Source: Paenibacillus bouchesdurhonensis (lineage in GTDB: Bacteria > Bacillota > Bacilli > Paenibacillales > Paenibacillaceae). Taken from it: DNA of 64,000 bases. The position numbers and the translations under genes were made by a program. The stretch's first letter is position 1; each line of letters opens with the position of its first letter. The DNA lies in assembly GCF_900155685.1 (NCBI RefSeq), contig NZ_LT732548.1, forward strand, positions 2,895,887-2,959,886, written 5' to 3'. This document shows positions 51,301 to 63,300 of this stretch, one piece after another. The notes under the pieces are model-generated. The model was not told the origin of the DNA. It made no database searches and saw only the letters and a list, made by a program, of their open reading frames with translations.

Positions 51301-54300
51301 CCTACGGCTCAGCTGAAACAAAGCGTGCAGTCCAAGCTTCTGGAGCTCGAAGAATTGCCTATCGCTAGCTCAAGCAATTCGGAAGCTGGCTCAACGTTGA
51401 AGCGGGAAGACGGAGACATCGCCATTATCGGAATGAGCGGACGCTTTGCCAAGTCGCAAGATTTGTTCGAATTTTGGGGGCATCTGCTTCAGGGCTCAGA
51501 TTTAATTACGGAAATTCCGCAGGATCATTTTGATTATAAACCTTGGTTTAACCAAGACCCGGATATGAAGGATACAATGTACTCCAAATGGGGCAGTTTT
51601 ATCGACGGTGTCGATAAGTTCGATGCTCCGTTTTTTAATATATCGCCGCGAGAGGCCGAAGCAATGGATCCACAGCTGCGCCTGTTGCTTCAAACCTTGT
51701 ATCATACAGCGGAGGATGCAGGGATGATGCGCCGAATTCGGGGCTCCCATACCGGGATGTTTGTCGGAGCATGCTTCCAGGATTATTCTTCAGAGATGGG
51801 CAGGGTCGGCAAACCGGTCGAGCCTTACGACGGATCAGGCAATGCCCAGACGATGTATTCGAATCGGCCATCGTTCTTCTTTAATTTGACTGGCCCTAGC
51901 CTTTCCGTTGACACGGCTTGCTCATCTTCGCTGGTAGCCATTCATTTGGCATGCCAAGCACTGCGCAACGGAGAATGCGAGATGGCCTTTGCTGCTGGCA
52001 TTAACTTGTTGCTTTCATCTTGGCATTATCGTTATTTTTGCAGCATTGGGGCTTTATCTCCGACGGGAAGATGCCACACCTTCGATAAACGTGCGGACGG
52101 TTATGTGCCCGGCGAAGGCATTGCAGCTATCTTGCTCAAGCCGTTAGAACAAGCTATTGCCGACGGTGATCGCATTCACGGGATCATTAAAGGATCGGCT
52201 ATCAACCATGGCGGCTACACCCCATCCATTACAGCGCCGAGTATGAAGCTGGAGGCTGAGGTTATTCGGACTGCATGGAAGGCGGCCCGGATCGAACCGG
52301 AAACCTTAGGATACATTGAGGCTCACGGCACGGGTACAAGTTTAGGGGATCCGATTGAAATCAACGCGATTAAAGAAGCCTTTAAGAACTACACGGACAA
52401 GCAAGGTTTCTGTGCTGTAGGCTCGGCCAAAGCCCACATCGGTCATGCTGAGGGGGCGGCAGGCATTGCTGGCGTTATTAAAGCAGTGTTGTCCATTCAG
52501 AATAAGACCATTCCCGCGATGCCTCAATTGGAGGAAATAAATCCGTACATTGAGCTAAAAGGCTCTCCGCTCTTCATCAACCGAGAGCCATTGACATGGC
52601 CTTCAACTGATGCGCATCCGCGAAGAGCTGGAGTAAGCTCTTTCGGCTTTGGCGGCGCGTATGCACATTTAGTGCTTGAGGAGTATGTGGAGCAGCGCTT
52701 CGAACCTTCTGAGTCGAACGAAGCAGAGCCGCAGCTTATCGTTCTTTCGGCCAAGCAGCCAGAATCATTGCTGGCTCACGCCAAACAACTTAAGCAATTT
52801 TTATCAGCTGCATTGGATCCGCAATTAGACTTGCCGAGTATCGCTTCGACATATGTTTATGGCCGAGAGGAATTTGAATACAGGCTCGCCATCATGACCT
52901 CGTCCGTGCAAGATCTAATCTTCAAGCTTGGCGAATACATAGCCGGAAAATACGAAACTAATGCTGCGGTGATAACGGGTACGAAGCAATCTCAAATCTC
53001 TAGGGAATGGAAAGCAATACTGGAGCAAGCTTATCAGGAAAGAAATCTTCAAGAAATAGCGAACCTGTGGGTATGCGGGGCTTCCATTCAATGGGAGCGT
53101 GTTTGCCAGAGGCGTCAGCCATTAGGGTTGCCGGGGTATTGCTTTGAGGAAAGGCGGTATTGGGTGTTGGATCAGTATGCGGAAACCATAAAGCCTCAAG
53201 CGCCTACCAGGCTGAGCGTACTGCTAGATGCGAATCAGTCCACTTTGGATAAACAGAAGTTCCTAAAAATACTTACGGCCGAAGATGTGTTCTTACAGGA
53301 TCATGTGATCCAGTCATCCCAAGTATTGCCTGGTGTGATTAGTTTAGAAATGATGCGTGCCGCAGCGCTTCTTGCCAATGATAAACGGGATGCGCTTTGC
53401 ATTCAAAATTTCGAGTGGAGTCAGCCAATCGAAGTCAATTCAGGAAGCATGGAGCTATCTGTCGAGCTTAGCATACAGGAAGAAAAAATTTACGCTAGAG
53501 TGTACTCCATTGCATCCGATAGCATCAAGCTTCACGCTTCAGGAAATGTTCTATACGAATCCAGGCCGACAGACAGGAATGAAATCAGAGCGAAGACAAT
53601 CGGGGCTAAAGATTTCCAACACGGAAAAATGATCACTGGTGAGATGTGTTACAGCAGACTTGCCCGACTTGGATTAAACATTGGTCCGAGTTTGCAGTCC
53701 ATTCAGAAGCTTTATATCGACGGTAATCAGATCTTCGCTGAGCTCATGATCGATCAGGACAACAAAGATCAATACGAGGTTCACCCAGCACTGTTGGATG
53801 GTTCTATCCAAGCGGTCGTGGGATTTTCAGAACCGGACGATCACGTTTTGCATATTCCGTATTCTATTCAAAATGCCCGCTATTTTGCCAAGCTGGGAAG
53901 GAAGGCTTTGGCCAAGGTGACGCTAAATCCGCAAAGCAGCCGGTCAATTGCGGCTAAGGAAGTCGATATTGAGATTTTTAATGAAGAAGGAGAACTCGCT
54001 GTACGGTATGACGGATTGATATTGAAGCCGATGAGGCTGCTTGCTCCCGCAGCTGAAAAAGCGGAATTTGTCACCTTTGCTAACGATTGGATTGAGGTGG
54101 AGGCTTCCATTCAACAAGCAGTGACGAAGCCAAGGACGACACTGCTTCTGGCCGATCGACAAGACACCTCTATATTGGAGCGGCTGGCCCGCAAATTGGA
54201 GGCGAACGGTTGGAATGTCGCTCAAACAGCAGCGTTGGACGGAGCGGACATACTCGTGGAAAAATTGAGAGTCGAAGGCCTCAGCCCCGAATGCGTGATC

Positions 54301-57300
54301 GTTTTGCAGGGGGATCCGCAGCAAGCTGCAATCGGGGTTGAACAAGCTCAGCTCATCACTCAAAAGTTTACGCAGCTCCATCAGCTGACTCAATATTTGA
54401 TTCGAACCCGAACGAATATTCCAATTTATTATTTGACCACAAGCCCGTTATTTTCAGGTGCAGCGCCATTTCTCCAAACCGCTGCTGAAGAGTCGGGCTT
54501 TTTGAAATACAAATATGTAGAATTGCTGTCCGAACAGCAGCTGGATGACGCAGTTATGGAAGTGGTTACGACGGAAGTATCCTCTGAGCGTGTGCGATTT
54601 CAAAGCGGTAAACGGTATGAGCGGAAACTTGCGCCTTTTGCTGGTTTGACCTCGGGGCCCCCGTTATTTCGCGATGGCGAGCTCTATCTAGTATCAGGCG
54701 GTTTTGGACAAATTGGTCGACGGCTAACAGAGCAAATACTTGAAGCTGCGAATTGCCGCCTCATACTCGCAGGACGTTCCGCAATGACTCAGCAGCTAAT
54801 GGCCGAGATTAACGAGTTGAATTCACGAAATCCTCGAGCGGAGGTCGTTTACAAGACTTGCGATATAACGAATCCTGCGGAGCTTAATCGTTTGCTGGAA
54901 ACCGTGCGCAAGGAATATAAGCCGATTGATGGTATCTTGCATTTAGCCGGACGAACGAGTGACTCGTTTATTGTCAATAAACAAGCCGATTCAATGCACT
55001 CGGTACTCGCTCCCAAAGTGACGGGAACGATCCTTCTGGATCGCTTGACTCAAAACGATCCGCTTCGTTTCTTTATCGCCTTTTCTTCTATTTCAGCGGT
55101 GCAAGGCAATGTGGGGCAGGGCGATTATGCTTTTGCCAACGCCTTTATGGACGCTTATGCGGAATGGCGAAATAGCAGGGTGCTAGAGGGCAACGGCTCA
55201 GGGACGATGATTTCAATCAATTGGCCTTACTGGGCAGACGGAGGAATCCGGATGTCCGACGAGGCTGTCGAGCGCCTTAAACAAACTTACGGTTGTGAAC
55301 CGATTACGATCGAGCAAGGCTTCCAATATTTGAAGCGGTTGGAACTAAACGGGGCATCGCCTGTGCGCGTGGTTCTATATGGCGAACAACAGAAGCTTAT
55401 GGCAAATGGGGAGGGCTTTTCCCAAGCGGCCAACAATGCTGTGAAGGTGCCGGCGGTCGAGGCGGCATTGAAAGAGCAAGGTCTCTTGGAAGAAGAGCTG
55501 ATCGAGATGTTTGCCGGTATTATGAAGCTGGATGCAGCTTCCATCAAGCCATCAGCTTCTTTAATACAATATGGCCTGGAGTCGATCTCGATCTCGGAGT
55601 TTTCTAAAGAAATCTCCAATGCTTTAGGGATCTCGTTGATCCCATCCATATTTTTTGAAATCGACACGATTAGGGATTTGGCTCATTTACTTGTTTCACG
55701 TTACCGGGAAGCGTGCGAGCCTTATTTGTCCCTGCCTGAGGCAGCGAATAACGCTTCTGTGCCGGAACCAACGCCTATTGTAGCAGCAATGCCCGAATAC
55801 CAGCAGTCGGACAAAGAAATGGGAATCGCAAGTGGCGGAAGCTCCTTCGGAGATAAGCCTGCACATGTATATTCGTCAGAGATTGATAAGGCGTCTGCAA
55901 CGGAGGAGCCAGTGGCGATTATTGGAATTGCCGGAACCTTTCCTTCCTCAGACAGTCTTGAGCAGTTTTGGCAAGCGATAGAAGAGGGACGTAGCTTGAT
56001 CGGCGTTGTACCCGAAGATCGTTGGGATTGGAAGCGGTATTATGGGGATCCCAAGAAAGAAATTAACAAAACAAAAGTTAAATGGGGAGGTTTTATTACC
56101 GGGGTTGACGAGTTTGACGCAGCCTTTTTCGGTATTTCGGCGCGCGAGGCGGAATTGATGGATCCGCAGCAAAGGCTCTTTTTGCGAACGGTTTGGGAGG
56201 TCATTGAGAATGCAGGATACAAAGCATCGGAACTTGCTGGGTCGAAAACGGGGCTGTTCGTAGGCGTAGGGAATTTCGATTATAGCGACCTTATGAAGGA
56301 AAAAGGCATCTCTATCGACGCTTATGCTGCCACCGGAATTGCGCATTCAATATTGGCCAATCGGATCTCCTACCTGCTTAATTTGCAGGGGCCTTCGATG
56401 CCTGTGGATACGGCGTGCTCAAGCTCATTGGTTTCTATCGACCATGCGGTTCAAGCTATTGCCCGGGGATACTGTGACATGGCGATCGCCGGCGGAGTGA
56501 ATTTGATTCTAAATCCGAACATGACGATCTCCTTCGATAAAGCCGGCATGCTGAGCGAGGATGGACGCTGCAAAACGTTCGATAAAGCCGCCAACGGCTA
56601 TGTTCGCGGTGAGGGAAGCGGGGCTGTGCTGTTAAAGCCGCTAAAGCGCGCCTTGGAGGAAGGAGATTATATTCATGCTGTCATTGTCGGCTCGAGTGTT
56701 AACCATGGCGGGAAGGTCAATTCACTCACGGTTCCTAATCCGCATGCTCAAGCTGAAGTCATCCGAGATGCGTATCGCCGGGCTGGTATTCGTTCGGACA
56801 CGGTCAGCTACATTGAAGCGCATGGCACAGGTACACCGCTAGGCGATCCCGTAGAGATCCAGGGACTTAAGCATGCATTTCTAGCCGGAACTGAGACCCG
56901 CCAGCCTTATTGCGGCATCGGAACTGTCAAAACTAACATTGGGCATCTGGAGACAGCAGCGGGAATTGCAGGCATTCTGAAAGCTGTAATGGCTTTAACG
57001 CATAAAAAACTGCCGGCCAACGCAAATTTCCAAGAACTAAATCCATACATTGAGCTGGATGGCAGTCCATTTTATATTTTAGAACAGACAAGAGCTTGGG
57101 AGCCCCTACAAAGCAGCACAGGACAAACCATTCCAAGACGTGCAGGGGTGAGTTCCTTCGGGTTTGGCGGTGTAAATGCTCATATTGTACTTGAAGAGTT
57201 CGTACAGCAGTCCGATGTGCATAACGAGAAATTGGAACCGCAGTTGTTTCTGCTGTCTGCTCAATCCCATGAGCAGGTAAGACAATATGCCAAACAGCTT

Positions 57301-60300
57301 CTTTCAGCTCTTGATCTATTGCCGCTAAGGGAACCTAATGAAGCTTTGCTGCTTCAACGTTTGGCTTATACGCTGCAGATCGGACGAGAGGAAAAGGATT
57401 GCCGATTGACGATCATTGCTGAAAGTTTGGCAGAGCTTCGCGAGGAGCTTAAGCAGTTTATAGAAAGTGGAGAAGGGGATGCCAGACAAAAAAGGCGAAT
57501 TTACCGGAAAGCAGATATGGGACAGCTCTTCTTGCTGGATTGGGATGAAGCCGATGAGATGATTGATCACATCGTAAGAAAGCGTGATCTAGTCAAATGC
57601 GCGAAGCTCTGGGTTCACGGCATCCATATTCCATGGAAATCCATGTATATCGGCCAGCGTCCTCGGCGGCTGCCGCTGCCAACATATCCGTTCTTACGCA
57701 CGAAATATTGGCTTCCTGACAACGTGCAGCAAGTGAATGAAGGGAACACTCTTCACCAGCTGCTGGATCGGAATGTATCGAATGTACATGGTTTAGTCTA
57801 CAGTAAACGTTTTTCAACCAGGGACTTTTATTTAAGGGATCATATCGTAGCACAATCCCCGCTGTTGCCAGGCGTTGCTTATTTGGAAATGGCTCTGGCC
57901 GGGGCCGAGCTAGCTAAGCCTGGCGGGAAGGTTGAACGACTCAATAGGATTGTCTGGACGCGTCCGATCGTATTGGATAACACCGATGGATCGCGTGTCG
58001 GCTATTTGAAACTGTCCGGCCAACAGACCGGGCCTCGCGTCAGCGTAGTGACTGAACAAGGGGAACAGAAATCGGAGAGTCATTTCCAATGCAAGGTTGA
58101 ATATAAGCACGATGTGGATCACGAAATCATGCCTTCCACGGTGCTGCCAATCTCTGATATTCAGGGCAGATGCGTAAGCGAGCTGAGTGCAGAACAATTT
58201 TATTCGGCTTTCCAGGGTATCGGCTTGCAATTAGGATCAACGCTCCGCGCAATCCAGCATGTGCAGCGAAATGAACATGAGGTGCTAGCCGCCTATCGGC
58301 TGCCGGATGAATTAACAGCGAGCTTCCCTGAATTTACTTTGCACCCGAGCATCATGGATGCGGCAATTACATCGCCGAAGGGGATGTTGGGCGGCGATGC
58401 CAAGCAACTTTATTTGCCGTTTTCGATTGAGTCGTTAGAGGTAATAGCTCCTATCGCGGAGCAAGGATATATCTATACGAAGACGATCTCTGATCTAGAC
58501 AGTAAAGGGAAGGCTGTGCGAAAATACGATATTTATATTGTGGATCGAGACGGGCATGCTTCGGTTCGTATCAGCCAATTCATGCCTAGGCCTTATGGGG
58601 CGATGGACAAGCTGCAATACTTAACCAATGAATGGCAGGCGTGCGATCCACCTGTATGGAAGGAGCCCGCTGCCTCAAGCCGCTTAGTGCTGTTTGCCCG
58701 CGATGAGCATGAATTTGAAGCCGCCCGCAACGCAAATCCGCTCACTGCTAACGCTGTGGTTATCGGGGTGCTTCCGGGTACGGAATTTGCAGTATTGGAC
58801 GCTAATAAATCGTTATTCCGGGTAAATGTACGGTCAGCGGAGGATTTTACAAGGCTGTTCCGGGAAATAGGAGCCGCCGATGAATGGTATATCGCTTATG
58901 GCTGGGCTTTGCATCCGGTGGATAGTCCTACTTCAAGCGTGAAAGAGCAGTTTGTCAAAATCATGCAGCCCCTATTTGAATTGACACAAGCACTTCATCG
59001 AGAATCTGCACGATATGACATCTGCAAATTGGTATTGCTATATCAGGAGGATAGAGCCTACTTACCAATGCAGGCGCCTTTAGGTGCATTTCTTCAATCG
59101 CTCGTCAAGGAAAGCAGTAAATTCCAAGCAAAAATTGTAGGGTTGGCAGATGATAACTTCGTACAAGACAGAATGCTGCTTGGAATCGATGAGCTGTTCG
59201 ATGAGCATTTTGATATTCGCCCGTTGCGTTATCGTGATCAGGCTCGTTGGATTCGTTCTCCACATATTCAAGAGCACAAGGAGGAAAGCCTGTCCGGCAT
59301 ATCAAAGCTCGATCCTATTCGCGCAGACGCCTGTTACCTTATTACCGGAGGACTTGGTCAGCTGGGAATGCTATGCGCCTCTTACATCGCAGACAAGGGA
59401 GGCAACCTGATTTTGGCGGGCAGAAGTGAGCCAAGCGAATCAGCGTTGCTTAAGATTCGCGAGTTGGAAGCGAAGGGTGTGACTGTTCGATACGTTCGCT
59501 GCGATTTGGCTCAAGAGGATCAAGTGCAACATCTTATTCTGACGATCCGCCAGGCTGGAGCCGGAACTTTGCGGGGGATTATTCATGCTGCTGGCGTGAT
59601 CCGCGATAATCGATTCAGCAATAAGCGCTTTGCAGAGTTTGAAGACGTTGTAGGTGGGAAGGCGTTCGGCGCAATATGGCTGGACGAAGCGACGAAGCAT
59701 GATGCTTTGGACTTCTTTGTTCTCTTCTCCTCCTTGGTCGGAATCACAGGAAATGCCGGTCAAAGCGATTATGCTTATGCGAATGCATGGTTAAATGAAT
59801 TTGCCGATCACAGAGATCAATTAGTCAAGCAAGGAAAAAGACAAGGGAATAGTCTATCCATAGCTTGGCCGCTTTGGGAGCAAGGAGGAATGCAGATATC
59901 GGAGCAGCAAAAAGAGCATCTCAGCAAGACAATGGGACTTCAGCCGCTTCGACATGATGAAGGCGTAGTGTGTTTGGAGGAGTTATTAAGCTCGGATTTG
60001 TCGAATGTGATCGTATTTAAGGGTGATGCATCTAAGTGGATTGCAATGCAGCACCGCGTTCGAAACGTCAAAAACGAGCCATCAAAGGCACTACAGGAAG
60101 ATGATCATCAATGGAACGAGCGGTATGAGGAAATCAATCGTTTAATGGCCAAGATTATTAAGCGGGAGGAAGCCATTGAACCTCAAAGGGATCTAAGCGC
60201 TTACGGATTTGACTCCATCACATACACGGAGCTGGCCAATCAGTTGAATGCCAATTACAGTATAGAACTTTCCCCTGCTGTCTTTTTCGAGTACCCGACC

Positions 60301-63300
60301 TTATCGGCGTTGTTCCAATACTTAAAAGCGAATCACGGAGAGGCTCTAGCAGGTACTGCATCTGTAAAGGCACTAGACACAGCGGGTCAAGATCACGGTT
60401 CGCCAACGTTCACGGCAAGCGAGGAAGAGGTTCCTATATGGAAAAGTGGCGAAACGTTAGCCGAATCGCTTGAGGATGAACAAATTTATGGAGTAAAGCC
60501 AGGCCAATCTCCAAAGGAAGCAGAGGCGGAGCCGATCGCAATTATCGGGATGAACTGTGTGATGCCCCAGTCGAAGGACGCTAAGCATTTCTGGGATCAT
60601 TTGGCGGCAGGAAACGATCTTATTGAGGAAATCCCAGCCGACCGCTGGGACTGGAAAGCATATTACGGAGATCCGGACAGCGGAATCAATAAGACAATGG
60701 CCAAGTGGGGCGGATTTATTGATGGTGTTAGCGAGTTTGACGCCAGATTTTTTCGAATCAGTCCTAAGGAAGCGAGTCTCATGGATCCGCAGCATCGAAT
60801 TTTTATCCAAACGGTATGGAAAACAATTGAAGACGCAGGTTATAAAGCATCGGATTTATATGGATCGAATACGGGGATCTTCGTAGGCATTAGCGGTTGG
60901 GATTACAATGAGGTTCTGCGCGAAAACAAAGAGAATGTTGAAGCGTTGTCTATTATCGGGATCGCGCATTCGGTTCTTCCTAATCGAATTTCTTACTTGA
61001 TGGATTGGCACGGGCCTAGCGAGCCCGTCGATACGGCATGCTCAAGTTCACTCGTTGCCATTCATAAAGCAGTGGAGCAGCTTCGACTGCAAAACTGCGA
61101 TTTGGCTGTTGCCGGGGGCGTTAATTTGATCATGTCTCCTGCGGTCAACATTTCTTTCAATAAATCAGGAATGCTTAGTCCTGACGGGCGCTGCAAAACG
61201 TTTGACAAGCAGGCTGACGGTTATGTTCGGGGAGAAGGTGCCGGAGCTATATTGTTGAAGCCGCTTAGCAAAGCTATTCGGGACGGCGACCATATTTATG
61301 GCGTTATTCGTGGCAGCGATGTAAACCATGGAGGCCAAGTTAACTCCTTTACCGTGCCTAATCCGAACGCCCAAGCGGAAGTGATTGAGCGGGCGCTGAA
61401 TAAGGCGAACATTGATCCTCGGACAGTTACCTATATTGAGGCGCACGGTACAGGAACCAGTCTTGGGGATCCTGTTGAGATTGCGGGTTTGAAGAAAGCT
61501 TTCAAGATGAACGGTCTGAATGAGCGGGTGCCGAAGCCTTATTGCGGATTGGGAGCTGTTAAATCCAATATTGGGCATTTGGAGGCTGCCGCTGGCATTG
61601 CCGGCGTAATTAAAGTGCTGATGGCCATGAAACATAAGCAGCTACCGCCGACACTGCATTTTAAGGAGCTCAATCCTTACATCGGACTAAAAGACAGTCC
61701 GTTTTATATCGTTGATCAAGCCACATCATGGCTACCGCTGCAAGATGGGAAGGGCGGCTTCACTCCGCTTAGAGCAGGGGTGAGTTCTTTTGGCTTTGGC
61801 GGCGTGAACGCGCATGTTGTGCTTGAAGAATACCAGATGCCTATAACTCCGAGGGAGGAACAGATGCCTAATCCACCTTACCTGTTTGTCCTTTCGGCGA
61901 AGAATTCTGAGCGGCTAGAGCAGTATGCTGAATCGTTCAGACAATGGTTGACGGGATCTGGCGCTAATATTGATTTGAAAGATGTGTCCTATACGCTTCA
62001 GGTAGGCAGAGAAGACATGGAGGCACGATTAGCACTGCTGGCGGCAACCCGCGATGAGTTAATTAATAGTCTTACAGATTTCATGCTTGGAGTAGAGCGC
62101 CCGGGCTTGTTCGTTCGCAGATCAAGCAAACCTGCAGTGTCTGCGGAAATGGAACAAGAAGCGTTACGCATGAACGCTTTGTTGCGGAACGGATTCGCAG
62201 CTGTCCCCTGGGAGCAAGCGGCTATCTTATGGGTTGCTGGAGCAAAGCTGGATTGGAAGGAGCTCTATGATTCCAGCTTCAGAAGGGTTTCCTTGCCGAC
62301 ATATCCATTTGCCAAGGATCGGCATTGGGTGACTAAAGAGCAGTCCTCTACACGTCCATCTGATTCTTACTTAGCTTCAAGCGTAGCGCCGAATAAAGCT
62401 GAAGCGGCCGCTGCTCTGAGTTATGTCGGGCAAGAGAAAAACTGTTCGATTAGTTTGGATGACCAGACTTTCATGCCAGAATGGGTCGAAGCGGCCGCTG
62501 CGGAAGAAGAGAGGCCGGGAGACGATGTGCTAATCGTTGTCAATGAAGCGAGCCGGCCGCTGGGCGAAATGATCTTAGCCCGCTGCAGAAACGGTAAAGG
62601 CCGGTTGGTGGAGGCAGCGGCGCTACGGCAAGGAGCGTCGTTAGCAGAGGTGAAGCAAGCTGACCGCATCTACTTCTTAAGCGGTATGCAGCCTTTGCAT
62701 GAAGCGGTGGAAGAGGAACGCTTCCTCAGGCAGGCCGAGGAGGAAGGCCTCCTCGCTTTATTCACCCTCATCAAGGAGCTCGATGCAAGCGGCAGCGAGC
62801 CGCTTGGGCGGCGTTTGACCGTCGTAACGGGCAACGTCAGCCGAATTGTGCCGACGGATCAGATTCAACCGAGCGGAGGCAGCCTGTACGGGTTCTTGAA
62901 TGCGGCCGTGAAGGAATACGATTGGCTGCAAGGCGCCTATTTGGACATTGAAATCCAGCCGGATGGCACCGTGCCTGCGAGTACAGCGGAAGCTATTATG
63001 TCGGAGAAATGCGGCAAGGAGCTGGAGGAAGCCGGGCTTCGTCAGGGCCGGCGGTATGTGCGCCGCTTGTATCCCGTGCGTTTAAGCGCTCAGGAGCCAA
63101 GCCGATTCCGGCAGGAAGGTGTCTACGTTATCCTTGGCGGCAGAGGCGGAATCGGAACAGAGCTGGCTCGCTATTTGGGTCGAAGCTACCAGGCGAAGGT
63201 CGCCTTGATCGGCAGGAAGCCTGAACACTTGCTTACCGCGCAGGAGCAGCAGGAGCTTGAATCCATTGCTTCGGCGGGCGGACAGGTCAAATACGTGGCG

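Noticed and set aside
36904..61830. Repeated KS sequences as mobile elements or assembly duplications
   Set aside because: The KS copies differ throughout and each is embedded in a distinct module; they are ordinary PKS paralogs.
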